From contig JBGFRR010000092.1 of NCBI GenBank assembly GCA_041695045.1, positions 1-39,200 on the forward strand: a stretch of DNA of 39,200 nucleotides, in the 5' to 3' direction. Within the stretch, counting starts at the first letter, position 1. Every line of letters starts with the position of its first letter. This DNA is from JBGFRR01 sp041695045 (GTDB taxonomy: Bacteria; Bacteroidota; Ignavibacteria; UBA10030). Positions 13,853-22,035 of this stretch are shown piece after piece. The notes below the pieces were generated by a model. It had not been told where the DNA came from and made no database searches. It saw only the letters and a program-made list of their open reading frames with translations. The position numbers and the translations under genes are program-made.

Positions 13853-14467
13853 TCATTTCGGTTTTGATTTCAACCATCCGGTAAACACATCGGCGTGACT
13901 GAGCAAGAGCACAGCACTCAGCAGTGCAGCGAACATTCGATATTCATCTGCGCTGACCTCGCTCATCATGACCGCCTCAAGCCAGCCCTCCGGCAGAGCA
14001 AGCAGAATCGGCGGTGTTGCGAGCGAGGCAAGGACATTCGCGGTCACAATGTCCTTCCGCCACCGATTCAACAGAAGCCAGAGCGAGCACCAGATGATTG
14101 TGTAGCTGATGCCGACAGCGAAGAATGCCCCTCCCGCCGTCGCCAATCCTCTGCCGCCCCGAAACCGAAGCCAGACCGGATAGATGTGGCCGAGAACCGC
14201 CCCCAACATTCCGACTGCCGCGGTACTGAAGGGCATCTCAAAAATCCATACAATCCCTCCAACAACTGCAAACCCCTTCAGTCCGTCCAGAACACCGACA
14301 GCAATACCGACGGCTTTCGAGGATGTAACCAGAAACGCGTTGAAGCTCCCAACATTGCCGCTGCCTGCCTCTCGAATATCGATACCAGCGCGCTGTTTCA
14401 CGAGAAGGTATGCAGTCGGGATACTACCGACGAGGTATCCGAGGAGAAAACTTATGAGCGTACTCAC
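13853..14467 (-). CDS. PlsY-family glycerol-3-phosphate acyltransferase, paralog 1
   Basis: This 204-residue integral membrane protein has the PlsY layout: an N-terminal FLLGYLVGSIPTAYLLVK segment, the phosphate-binding GSGNVGSFNAF loop (about 36-46), a GHIYPVWLRFRGGRGLAT loop (about 92-109), and about five to six hydrophobic segments. PlsY transfers acyl groups from acyl phosphate to glycerol 3-phosphate at the inner membrane. Compared with paralog 2 (16421-17101) the loops differ (SFNAF for GTNVF; RGGRG for RGGKG). With two copies, this one may have drifted in substrate. The start is GTG 14467; a rather distant AGGT is the only ribosome site. The htrA gene follows after 10 nt. Confidence 0.85.
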   Translation of the reverse strand: MSTLISFLLGYLVGSIPTAYLLVKQRAGIDIREAGSGNVGSFNAFLVTSSKAVGIAVGVLDGLKGFAVVGGIVWIFEMPFSTAAVGMLGAVLGHIYPVWLRFRGGRGLATAGGAFFAVGISYTIIWCSLWLLLNRWRKDIVTANVLASLATPPILLALPEGWLEAVMMSEVSADEYRMFAALLSAVLLLSHADVFTGWLKSKPK

Positions 14468-14737
14468 CGGGGCGGGTTACCTGCAAGAACACGAACGCGG
14501 CAATTGTATGATGAAATTAGGCAAAAAAGGAGGGAGAAGCAAGGTAGGACAACCCGGTGAGAACGGAATGATTCGGAAGAAGCGGGAAGTAAAAAACAAA
14601 AAGTATTAACTGGTAGGCTTGATGCGTTGACAGGCCTGAAGGGAGGAGATTCGGCAGACGGGTTGATTTCCGACTTTCCGCCTACACAAACAACTTTTCG
14701 GCGGACAAGCTGACCTTCCGCCTCAAACAACACTTCG

Positions 14738-14760
14738 GCCTGCCTGCCGGACAGGCAGGC
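14738..14760. repeat. Perfect palindromic repeat, GCCTGCCTG family
   Basis: GCCTGCCTG (14738-14746), loop CCGGA and CAGGCAGGC (14752-14760) form a 9-bp perfect hairpin. It shares its first 16 bases with 528-543. Confidence 0.75.
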
Positions 14761-14768
14761 GGACAGGC

Positions 14769-14824
14769 TGATTTCTGATTTCTGATTTCTGATCTCTGAT
14801 CTCTGACTTCTGATTTCTAACCTC
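14769..14824. repeat. Tandem heptad array, eight copies of TGATTTC type
   Basis: The units read TGATTTC three times, TGATCTC twice, TGACTTC, TGATTTC and TAACCTC. The period is 7 bp, so any reading frame through it changes register. It begins 8 bp after the palindromic repeat and ends 3 bp before the stop of the PIN remnant. Confidence 0.85.
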
Positions 14825-14827
14825 TGT

Positions 14828-15064
14828 TCAAATTGGTGCACCAATGAAAGAGGCTAACGACACTGCGGTTTCAGGAAAGTCCTTGAGAATCTGCTTGTCC
14901 ACAGTGACCAAAGGAACCCCCAGCACCTGAGCAAGTCGGAACTCACTCCGCCACAACAGCGGTGCATGCCACTCAGGGTCCTTCATCAAGACCTGTTCAG
15001 CAAGTGGGGAATGTTTGCTTTCCAAGTATAAATAGACAATCAGATTGGTATCAACAACAATCAT
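14828..15064 (-). pseudogene. PIN-domain toxin (VapC-like) with an internal in-frame deletion
   Basis: The 78-residue frame joins two well-formed ends of a PIN protein. The start MIVVDTNLIVYLYLE (Asp5) runs to APLLWRSEFR (Glu41), and then LAQVLGVPLVTVDKQILKDFP (Asp56) follows at once. In relatives of about 130 residues, a stretch of roughly 50 residues separates these blocks and contains the YDxEFVALA motif with the third active-site acid. Its loss at about 14936-14938 leaves an open but surely inactive product. The intact antitoxin gene lies upstream with a 4-nt overlap. The size of the missing part is estimated from memory of the family. Confidence 0.72.
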
Positions 15065-15234
15065 AAACGCCCTGCCGCCTTAGCCGCTTGCAATCTCGTG
15101 TCAGAGAGGGGATGACTCTTTGTTTTCTGACGCAACCGGCGTGCACGCAGAATCAAATCATAAACTTTGCGGCCACGGCTACCGCGACGAATGGTGACAT
15201 CGTTAGGGATAGTTTTAACCTTCGTTGTAGACAT
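15061..15234 (-). CDS. Antitoxin partner of the PIN remnant
   Basis: This 57-residue protein (MSTTKVKTIPNDVTIRRGSRG at the start, then a basic helix RKVYDLILRARRLRQKTKSH) has the size and overlap pattern of a VapB-type antitoxin. Its last codons overlap the PIN ATG (ATGA at 15061-15064). The start ATG 15234 is chosen over an upstream in-frame ATG at 15366 because a GGAG lies seven bases before it and the longer N-terminus is not conserved-looking. It appears complete. The family is inferred from context. Confidence 0.62.
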   Translation of the reverse strand: MSTTKVKTIPNDVTIRRGSRGRKVYDLILRARRLRQKTKSHPLSDTRLQAAKAAGRL

Positions 15235-15349
15235 GATCATGCTCCAGAATGGTTCGTGTGTCAAGCACATTATACCGCTTGCATAATACGTAATCCCGCA
15301 CCTGCTGTCAACTCTGTTTACTTCAAATACATCCGCATTCCGTTCCTCC

Positions 15350-16342
15350 TCACTCCCCCTTCGCATCGCGCGTCATCAGCTCTTCCGTTGCGTCGTGAGG
15401 ATTCCTTCCTTCAAACAACACTTCATGCACCGCCGTGATAATCGGCAGTTCGACGCTGTACTTCTTCTCAAGCGAGAGTGCCGACCGCGCGGTCGCGACG
15501 CCTTCCGCAACCATCACCATTTCCTTGAGCACATCCTCCAGTCGGCGGCCTTTCCCCACCTGCTCACCCACGTAGCGATTGCGGCTGTGGCGGCTCATGC
15601 ATGTTACGATTAAATCGCCGACACCCGAGAGGCCCGCAAACGTCTTCGGCTGTGCCCCAAGCCTGGCGCCGAGCCTGGTGATTTCATAGATGCCGCGCGT
15701 CATAATGGCCGCTTTCGTATTGTCGCCGAACCCCGCCCCATCGCTGATACCGGCGGCGATGGCGATGACGTTCTTCAACGATCCCCCCAACTCCACACCG
15801 CGGATGTCGTCATTCACATACACGCGGAAGTACGGCGTCATAAAGGCATCCTGCACCATGCGGGCTGTTTTCGTTTTAAACGAAGCCGCAACCACCGCGG
15901 TCGGAATTTTCCTTAAGACCTCTTTGGCGTGGCTGGGTCCGGAGAGTATGGCCACGTGTTCTTTTTTCGTCTTCAACACTTCCAGCATTACTTCGGACAT
16001 CGTGAGGTTGGTGGTGTTCTCAATGCCTTTGGCAACGTTGCAGATGATGGTACGGTCGAGCGGGAGATGCGCCATACGCGTAATGACCGAGCGGAGGAAC
16101 TGCGCCGGAACGGCAGTAACAATCAGGTCCTTTCCGGTGCAAGCCGCTTCGATGTCGTTCGTGATGTGGAGTTCGGGAGGAAGGGAAATGCCGGGCAGAA
16201 ACGCGGAGTTCTCGCGCCGCTCCTGCATGATGCGAGCTTGATCGTCCTTGTACGTCCACAGCGTAACGTTGTGGCTGTTCCCCAGCAGCACAAGTGCAAG
16301 CGTAGTCCCCCAACTTCCGGCGCCGAGCACGGTGATGTTCAT
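15350..16342 (-). CDS. gpsA: NAD(P)+-dependent glycerol-3-phosphate dehydrogenase
   Basis: This 330-residue cytosolic enzyme reduces dihydroxyacetone phosphate to sn-glycerol 3-phosphate, the acceptor for PlsY. The nucleotide-binding GAGSWGTTLALVL starts at residue 7. Further landmarks are AVPAQFLRSV, NVAKGIENTT, LSGPSHAKEV, GGSLKNVIAIAAGISDGAGFGDNTKAAIMTRG with the catalytic lysine, and FAGLSGVGDLIVTC. The length is normal. It lies 78 nt after plsY paralog 2, on the same strand, so acceptor synthesis and acylation are probably co-expressed. The ATG has no strong ribosome site. Confidence 0.97.
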   Translation of the reverse strand: MNITVLGAGSWGTTLALVLLGNSHNVTLWTYKDDQARIMQERRENSAFLPGISLPPELHITNDIEAACTGKDLIVTAVPAQFLRSVITRMAHLPLDRTIICNVAKGIENTTNLTMSEVMLEVLKTKKEHVAILSGPSHAKEVLRKIPTAVVAASFKTKTARMVQDAFMTPYFRVYVNDDIRGVELGGSLKNVIAIAAGISDGAGFGDNTKAAIMTRGIYEITRLGARLGAQPKTFAGLSGVGDLIVTCMSRHSRNRYVGEQVGKGRRLEDVLKEMVMVAEGVATARSALSLEKKYSVELPIITAVHEVLFEGRNPHDATEELMTRDAKGE

Positions 16343-16420
16343 AGCAGAGATACTGTGGATGGTAGAGACCTGCGTGCGACCGGCAACGATGGCGTTCCAA
16401 TGCCGTTGGTGTGCAGTCGG

Positions 16421-17101
16421 TCAGGACTCTGATTTACTCCGTTGCGCGGCACTGGTGATGCGACGTTCGGTCCCCTCCAACAAGCGTTTGATGTTGGCGC
16501 GGTGAGAATACACGAGCAGTACAGCAACAGCCAGGCTGAAGAAAAAGAGCGTTTGATAACTCTGAATCTGGTCGCCAAAGATATTCTGCCGGAAGAACAC
16601 GGAAAGTGGGAATGTGATAGCTGCGGCAATCGAGCTGAGGGAAACATACTTCCATACCCAGAAAACGATGAAAAAGACAGATACACAGATGGCAAACTCT
16701 GTCGGCGCGATGCCGATGAGCACCCCGGCGGCAGTGGCTATCCCCTTGCCGCCCCGGAAGCCCGCAAAGACCGTCCAGATATGTCCGACGATCGCTGCTA
16801 CACCACAGATGATTTGGATGAGCGTGAAATCATCGAACGGTGTACGGTTGTAGAACGGCAGCGTCGGATCCCAGAACAGCCGCGCGATGACAACTGTGGT
16901 AAGGACGCCTTTCCCCACATCAACAAGCGTGACGAGAAGGCCGGCCTTCCAACCGAGAACGCGAAAGACGTTCGTTCCGCCTGCATTGCCACTCCCTTTC
17001 GTGCGGATGTCAAACCCGTGCACCCATTGGGAAAGCATAATGCTCGACGGAATCGACCCGACGATGTAACTCAGCAGGATGACAAGGAAGAGATCGATCA
17101 T
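16421..17101 (-). CDS. plsY: Acyl-phosphate:glycerol-3-phosphate acyltransferase PlsY, paralog 2
   Basis: This 226-residue membrane enzyme makes lysophosphatidic acid from acyl phosphate and glycerol 3-phosphate. It has the canonical motifs: LLSYIVGSIPSSIMLSQ at the N-terminus, GSGNAGGTNVFRVLG (about 37-51), and GHIWTVFAGFRGGKGIATAAG (about 105-125), with five or more hydrophobic segments. The motifs are closer to consensus than in paralog 1, and it sits next to gpsA, so this is the better candidate for the main PlsY. GAGG precedes the ATG by about ten bases. The C-terminus carries a basic/serine-rich tail (RRITSAAQRSKSES). Confidence 0.94.
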   Translation of the reverse strand: MIDLFLVILLSYIVGSIPSSIMLSQWVHGFDIRTKGSGNAGGTNVFRVLGWKAGLLVTLVDVGKGVLTTVVIARLFWDPTLPFYNRTPFDDFTLIQIICGVAAIVGHIWTVFAGFRGGKGIATAAGVLIGIAPTEFAICVSVFFIVFWVWKYVSLSSIAAAITFPLSVFFRQNIFGDQIQSYQTLFFFSLAVAVLLVYSHRANIKRLLEGTERRITSAAQRSKSES

Positions 17102-17225
17102 GGTATCAGGTCCTCAAAGATATTCCGGAAGGTGTTCACGTACTCCGAGAACGTCGCATCGTTACACGTGCGCGGACACAAGGTAGAAAGTTGGCAAGTG
17201 AAATGCAACCATGAATTTCTCCGCA

Positions 17226-17269
17226 CCTGCCTGCCGCCTGCCTGTCGGCAGACAGGGCAGACAGGCGGG
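17226..17269. repeat. Diverged palindromic repeat, CCTGCC/GGCAGG type
   Basis: Arms CTGCCTGTC and GACAGGGCAG surround GGCA, with outer CCTGCCTGCCG and CAGACAGGCGGG partly pairing. It lies in the 186-bp gap between ispD and plsY paralog 2 and resembles the repeats at 528 and 14738. Confidence 0.6.
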
Positions 17270-17287
17270 TGCATCATCAGACACGAA

Positions 17288-18013
17288 TCATCGAATTCCT
17301 GCCGCATTCCAGCGTTCGAGAATCAATCCGCCCAACTCCACATCCTCAACCGTTGTGATCTTGATGTTGTCGTAGCTGCCTTCAACGACACGAACCTTCA
17401 CTCCCAACCGTTCCACCAACGCCGCTTCATCGGTTGCCGAGATACGATCTCTTCCTGCGCGTTCGAATGCTTTCAGCAGCAAACCGGCTTTGAACGCTTG
17501 CGGCGTTTGAATGAGCCAGAGTGCAGAGCGGTCGAGCGTGCCGTCAAAGTGAACGCCCCCCTTCGATTGACGGACGGTGTCCTTCGGCTGGACGGCGGGA
17601 ACGGCGGCGTGATGCTCGCGGCACTCACGAATGAGCCGAGCGATGAGCTTGCCGTCAATGAACGGCCGAACGGCGTCGTGCACCAACACAACATCGGAAT
17701 CCTTCAACGCGACACGTTGGAATGCATTGAACACCGAGTCCTGCCGCCGTGCGCCCCCCGCCACCACGACGCCAACCTTATGCAGCCGGTAGCGCGACAC
17801 AAGCGCTTCGACTTCTGCGATCGAGGCCTCGGGCACCGCAACGGCGACCTCATCGACCTCCGGCGCGAACTCGAACCGCTGTATCGTATGAACGAGCACC
17901 GGCTTGCGCTGCAGCAACAGGAACTGCTTCGGAACGTTCGACTTCATTCGCGTTCCCGTTCCTGCCGCCGGAATGATTGCCACAACCTTCGGTCGTAGTC
18001 GCGCCATGGGCAC
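17288..18013 (-). CDS. ispD: 2-C-methyl-D-erythritol 4-phosphate cytidylyltransferase
   Basis: This enzyme of about 240 residues couples CTP to methylerythritol phosphate in the non-mevalonate isoprenoid pathway. Landmarks are the CTP-binding IIPAAGTGTRMKSNVPKQFLLL (about 13-34), VVAGGARRQDSVFNAF, VLVHDAVRPFI, RSALWLIQTPQAF and ISATDEAALVERLG. The frame begins directly after the queA stop: GTG 18013 follows TGA with no gap, and ATG 18007 is two codons further. Either could be used and neither has a strong ribosome site. Translation is probably coupled to queA. Confidence 0.96.
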   Translation of the reverse strand: MPMARLRPKVVAIIPAAGTGTRMKSNVPKQFLLLQRKPVLVHTIQRFEFAPEVDEVAVAVPEASIAEVEALVSRYRLHKVGVVVAGGARRQDSVFNAFQRVALKDSDVVLVHDAVRPFIDGKLIARLIRECREHHAAVPAVQPKDTVRQSKGGVHFDGTLDRSALWLIQTPQAFKAGLLLKAFERAGRDRISATDEAALVERLGVKVRVVEGSYDNIKITTVEDVELGGLILERWNAAGIR

Positions 18014-19051
18014 TCAGAGGATCAACATCGCATCGCCATAACTGTAGAAACGGTAGCCGTCCTTCACCGCTTTCTTGTAGGCGCGCATGACAAATTCGTG
18101 ACGCGCAAATGCACTCACGAGCATCATCAACGTCGACTCGGGCAGGTGGAAGTTGGTGATCAGCTTATCCGTAATCTTAAAGTCGTACGGCGGAAAAATA
18201 AATTTGTCCGTCCAGCCTTTGGAGGGCTTCACATGACCTTCTGAGGTGACGCTCGATTCGAGCGCACGACAGGTGCTCGTTCCTACCACAAACACGTTGC
18301 GCTTTGCATCGATGGTCTTGTTGATCGCTGCTGCTGCCTCCTCGGAAATCTCGTAATACTCGGAGTCCATCTTGTGCTTCGTCAAATCCTCCACCTCCAC
18401 CGGCCGAAACGAGCCCAGCCCGACATGCAGCACGATCGGCACAATCTTCACCCCCTTGCGCTTGATCTTACTCAGCAGCGCCTTCGTGAAGTGAAGGCCG
18501 GCCGTCGGTGCGGCAACAGCGCCCAACACACGCGCATACACCGTCTGATACGCCTGCTTGTCCTTCAGCGTCGGATCACGTTTGATGTAGTACGGAAGCG
18601 GCGTGAGACCGATGCGCTCGATAATTTTGAAGATGTCGCCCCGGTGGTTGAAGCGAACCGTGCGGCCGCGGGAAGTCGTGTTGTCAATCACCTCACACCA
18701 CAGCTTGCCGTCATCGAAGAAAATTTTATTGCCGATGCGGACTTTACGCGCGGGGTCGACGATCACATCCCAGATATTGTCCTCCTTGTTCAGTTCCCGC
18801 AGCAGGAAGACTTCGATCTTCGCATTGGTTTTCTCTTTCTTGCCGAAGAGCCGGGCCTGAAAGACTTTTGTCTCGTTGACGACGAGGCAGTCGCCCCGGT
18901 TCAGGTATTCGACGATTTCGTAAAACTTCCGATCCTCAATCGATTCTTCAGCCCTCTTGAGCACCATGAGCCGCGAGTGATCCCGCGGCGAAGCGGGATG
19001 CTTGGCAATGAGGTTTCGCGGAAGCGGATAGCGAAAATCGGAAAGCTTCAT
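18014..19051 (-). CDS. queA: S-adenosylmethionine:tRNA ribosyltransferase-isomerase
   Basis: This 345-residue enzyme adds the epoxycyclopentane ring from SAM onto preQ1-modified tRNA during queuosine synthesis. The family pattern is complete: LSDFRYPLPRNLIAKHPASPRDHSRLMVL, GDCLVVNETKVFQARLFG, IGLTPLPYYIKR, QTVYARVLGAVAAPTAGLHFT, HVGLGSFRPVEVEDLTKHKMDSEYYEIS, VVGTSTCRALES and TNFHLPESTLMMLVSAFA. A weak AAAGGA precedes the ATG. It lies 15 nt after the ppdK stop and is followed without a gap by ispD. Confidence 0.97.
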   Translation of the reverse strand: MKLSDFRYPLPRNLIAKHPASPRDHSRLMVLKRAEESIEDRKFYEIVEYLNRGDCLVVNETKVFQARLFGKKEKTNAKIEVFLLRELNKEDNIWDVIVDPARKVRIGNKIFFDDGKLWCEVIDNTTSRGRTVRFNHRGDIFKIIERIGLTPLPYYIKRDPTLKDKQAYQTVYARVLGAVAAPTAGLHFTKALLSKIKRKGVKIVPIVLHVGLGSFRPVEVEDLTKHKMDSEYYEISEEAAAAINKTIDAKRNVFVVGTSTCRALESSVTSEGHVKPSKGWTDKFIFPPYDFKITDKLITNFHLPESTLMMLVSAFARHEFVMRAYKKAVKDGYRFYSYGDAMLIL

Positions 19052-19066
19052 GTGTTCATCCTTTCA

Positions 19067-21868
19067 TCATACGCGTGTTCGCCTGCGGCGAGTAGCTTTT
19101 GTGTTCTTCGCCGTGGCACGGGAAGAACGGCCTTTTCCTCGTACAGCAAGCTTGTTGTGCACTAACGATGCACGCGCCGCCGCTAAGCGAGCAATCGGCA
19201 CACGGAACGGCGAGCAGCTTACATAGTCCAGGCCGATCATATGACAGAACTCGATACTTGCTGGATCGCCTCCATGTTCACCGCAGATGCCAAGCTTGAG
19301 CAAGGGACGGGTCGCACGACCGCGCTCTACCGCCATTCTCATCAGCTGTCCCACTCCTTCGCGGTCGAGCACCTCGAACGGATCCTTCGGATAGATTCCC
19401 ATCTCGACATAAGGAATGAGGAACCGCGCTGCATCATCCCTGCTGACACCCATCGTGGTTTGCGTGAGGTCGTTCGTACCGAAGCTGAAGAAGTCCGCGC
19501 TCTTTGCGATCTGGTCTGCCACGAGCGCGCCGCGTGGCACCTCGATCATCGTGCCGACGAGATAGGGGAACTTCACACCGCGCTCCTTCATCACTTCATC
19601 CGCCACGCGACGCACGATCGCCTCCTGGTGCGCCAGCTCTTTCGCATTGCCGACAAGCGGGATCATCACCTCCGGCTCGACAGCGATGCCGCGCAGCTTC
19701 ACGGCCGCAGCCGCTTGGAAGACCGCCCGCGCCTGCATCTCCGTGATCTCCGGATACACGATGCCCAGCCGGCATCCGCGAAAACCTAACATCGGGTTGA
19801 ATTCGTGGAGTGATTCAACGCGTTGCTTCACCGTCTCGTAGGAAATCCCCATCTCCTGCGCCAACGCACGCTGTGCCGCTTCGTCGTGCGGCAGAAACTC
19901 GTGCAACGGCGGGTCGATGGTGCGAATCGTCACCGGGCGGCCGTTCATGACGTCGAAGATGCCTTCGAAGTCTTTCCGCTGGAGCGGCAGAAGTTTCGCG
20001 AGCGCCGCCTTGCGCTGCTCGACGGTATCGGCCAAAATCATCTCGCGCATCAGGCCGATCTTTCCTTCCCCAAAGAACATGTGCTCCGTTCGGCACAAGC
20101 CGATGCCTTCCGCGCCGAAGGCAATCGCGTTCGCCGATTGGTCGGGCTGGTCGGCGTTGGTGCGAATCTTCAGCCTGCGGTACGTATCCGCCCACGTCAT
20201 CACTTGTGCAAACGTCTGATACGTCGGTGAGTCTTTCGGGTCGAGCGTCTTGTCGATTAACACCTGCAAGACTTCCGACGGCTTCGTGCTAAGCTTTCCG
20301 GCCAACACTTCGCCGGTCGTGCCGTCAATGGAGATCCATTCTCCTTCGTTCAACGTCTGACCATTCACACGCATGCTGTGCGTCGTATAGCTAATCTCAA
20401 GGTCGTCACAGCCTGCCACGCAAACCTTCCCCATCTGCCGCGCAACTAACGCTGCATGCGACGTCATGCCGCCGCGGGCGGTGAGGATTCCTTCGGCTGC
20501 GCTCATGCCTTTGATATCCTCCGGCGATGTTTCGACGCGCGTCAGGATGACTTGCTCGCCGCGCTTTGCCCATTCTTCAGCATCCTGCGCGTTGAACACG
20601 AGCTTGCCCGTTGCGGCGCCGGGGCCTGCGTTCAACCCCTTTGCCAAAAGCTTGCCCGCTTTGATCGCAGCGGCTTTTTCCTGCACGTCGAACACGGGCC
20701 GGAGAAGCTGGTTGAGCTGGTCAGGCTCGATACGCATGAGTGCTTCGCGCTCGGAGATGAGCCGCTCCTGCACCATATCCACCGCAATACGGATTGCTGC
20801 GAAGGCCGTTCGCTTCCCGACGCGGCATTGCAGCATGTAGAGTGTGCCCTGCTGGATGGTGAACTCAATATCCATCATGTCGCGGTAGTGCTTCTCGAGA
20901 ATCTTCCGAATACGGTCGAGCTGCTTGTAGATTTCCGGCCGCTCAACAGCAAGCCTGGAAATCGGCAGCGGCGTTCGGATGCCGGCAACGACGTCTTCGC
21001 CTTGCGCATTCATCAGATACTCGCCGTAGAATGTGTTCTCGCCGGTCGCGGGATCGCGCGTGAATGCGACACCGGTTCCGGAATCTTCACCCATGTTCCC
21101 GAACACCATCGCTTGCACGTTCACGGCTGTGCCCCACGACTCGGGGATGTCGTACATCTTCCGGTACGCGATGGCCCGTTCGTTCATCCACGACCCAAAC
21201 ACGGCGCCGACAGCGCCCCAGAGTTGATCCATCGGGTCGTCGGGAAAATCCTTGCCGGTCTTTTCGTGTACCGCCGCTTTGAAGCGAACGACGAGGTCCT
21301 TGAGGTCGTCGGCCGTTAATTGTGTATCAAGCTTGACGCCCTTCTCTCGTCTCTTCTCTTCGATGATGACTTCGAAGGGGTCGATGTCGTCTTTATGCAC
21401 GGGCTTGAGGCCCAACACGACATCGCCGTACATCTGCACGAAGCGTCGGTACGAATCGTACGCGAACCGCTCGTTGCCGGTTTTCTCGATCAGTCCGCGG
21501 ACAGTCCGGTCGTTCAGGCCGAGGTTGAGGATGGTGTCCATCATCCCGGGCATTGAGGCGCGAGCGCCCGACCGTACCGAGACGAGCAGCGGCTTCGAGG
21601 GGTCGCCGAACTTTGCTCCCATCGCCTTCTCGAGTTTTTTCAGCGCCGCTCCAACCTCAGCGCGCAGTGTCTTGGGGTAGTGCCGCTTGTCGGCGTAGTA
21701 GTACGTGCACACCGCCGTGGTGATCGTGAAGCCCGGTGGCACCGGCAGACCGATGTTGGTCATCTCCGCAAGGTTCGCACCTTTGCCGCCGAGAAGGTCT
21801 TTCATTTGTGCTTTGCCTTCGGCTTTTCCACTGCCGAAGGAGTAGACGTATTTCGTTGACGTAGCCAT
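19067..21868 (-). CDS. ppdK: Pyruvate, phosphate dikinase
   Basis: This protein of about 933 residues interconverts pyruvate, ATP and phosphate with phosphoenolpyruvate, AMP and pyrophosphate. Domain order is normal: ATP-grasp domain from KGANLAEMTNIGLPVPPGFTITT through RSGARASMPGMMDTILNLGL; the swivelling phosphohistidine domain with GGMTSHAALVARQMGK (His near 470); and the PEP/pyruvate barrel with TNADQPDQSANA, GIGLCRTEHMFF, FGTNDLTQTTMG and CGEHGGDP (catalytic Cys near 850). ATG 21868 (MATSTKYVYSFGSGKAEG) is preferred to an ATG 57 codons upstream, because the extra N-terminus is not protein-like. The last 25 residues are an Arg/Lys-rich tail not usual in the family. Confidence 0.96.
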   Translation of the reverse strand: MATSTKYVYSFGSGKAEGKAQMKDLLGGKGANLAEMTNIGLPVPPGFTITTAVCTYYYADKRHYPKTLRAEVGAALKKLEKAMGAKFGDPSKPLLVSVRSGARASMPGMMDTILNLGLNDRTVRGLIEKTGNERFAYDSYRRFVQMYGDVVLGLKPVHKDDIDPFEVIIEEKRREKGVKLDTQLTADDLKDLVVRFKAAVHEKTGKDFPDDPMDQLWGAVGAVFGSWMNERAIAYRKMYDIPESWGTAVNVQAMVFGNMGEDSGTGVAFTRDPATGENTFYGEYLMNAQGEDVVAGIRTPLPISRLAVERPEIYKQLDRIRKILEKHYRDMMDIEFTIQQGTLYMLQCRVGKRTAFAAIRIAVDMVQERLISEREALMRIEPDQLNQLLRPVFDVQEKAAAIKAGKLLAKGLNAGPGAATGKLVFNAQDAEEWAKRGEQVILTRVETSPEDIKGMSAAEGILTARGGMTSHAALVARQMGKVCVAGCDDLEISYTTHSMRVNGQTLNEGEWISIDGTTGEVLAGKLSTKPSEVLQVLIDKTLDPKDSPTYQTFAQVMTWADTYRRLKIRTNADQPDQSANAIAFGAEGIGLCRTEHMFFGEGKIGLMREMILADTVEQRKAALAKLLPLQRKDFEGIFDVMNGRPVTIRTIDPPLHEFLPHDEAAQRALAQEMGISYETVKQRVESLHEFNPMLGFRGCRLGIVYPEITEMQARAVFQAAAAVKLRGIAVEPEVMIPLVGNAKELAHQEAIVRRVADEVMKERGVKFPYLVGTMIEVPRGALVADQIAKSADFFSFGTNDLTQTTMGVSRDDAARFLIPYVEMGIYPKDPFEVLDREGVGQLMRMAVERGRATRPLLKLGICGEHGGDPASIEFCHMIGLDYVSCSPFRVPIARLAAARASLVHNKLAVRGKGRSSRATAKNTKATRRRRTRV

Positions 21869-21963
21869 CCTGTTTCTTCTCCGTGTATTCGATGATGTGA
21901 GTTCGATGAAATGAAAGCAGAGGACATGAGTGATGATGATACGAGAACGACGACAGTATGAAT

Positions 21964-21991
21964 AAAAAAAGTTGTGAGGGCGTTTGCGCCC
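21964..21991 (-). terminator. Possible intrinsic terminator before ppdK
   Basis: On the minus strand GGGCG-CAAA-CGCCC (21978-21991) is followed seven bases later by TTTTTTT (21964-21970). It lies about 45 nt after the stop of the GATase-family gene and would separate the smc-lpx operon from ppdK. The distance between stem and T tract is larger than ideal. Confidence 0.5.
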
Positions 21992-22035
21992 GTGGCGCAT
22001 CAGCCCATGGCTGAGAACTCCCGAACAACAATGAT

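Larger units (their letters stand above)
14468..14827. other. 360-bp intergenic region with repeats
   Basis: I find no credible gene. The region separates the plsY-htrA-purB unit from the PIN remnant. It contains a perfect palindromic repeat (14738-14760) and a tandem heptad array (14769-14824). The 5' part (14470-14640) is presumably the leader of plsY paralog 1, but I cannot point to a convincing promoter in it. Confidence 0.55.

Noticed and set aside
14769..14824. Possible CRISPR-like array
   Set aside because: The units are seven bases, directly adjacent, with no spacers and no cas genes nearby.
14464..14844. A 126-codon minus-strand frame over the repeat array
   Set aside because: Its sequence is a translation of the heptads (EIRSQRSEIRNQ type) and the palindrome. 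It is not a gene.
17098..17307. A 69-codon frame between ispD and plsY with a CPVC motif
   Set aside because: The Cys/Gly/Arg segment is a translation of the palindromic repeat, and there is no ribosome site or recognisable family.
16442..17998. A plus-strand open frame of 518 codons spanning plsY paralog 2 and ispD
   Set aside because: It lies opposite two well-supported genes, crosses their intergenic gap and its palindromic repeat, and has a composition rich in Arg, Asp and His with no domain pattern. It is an antisense shadow.
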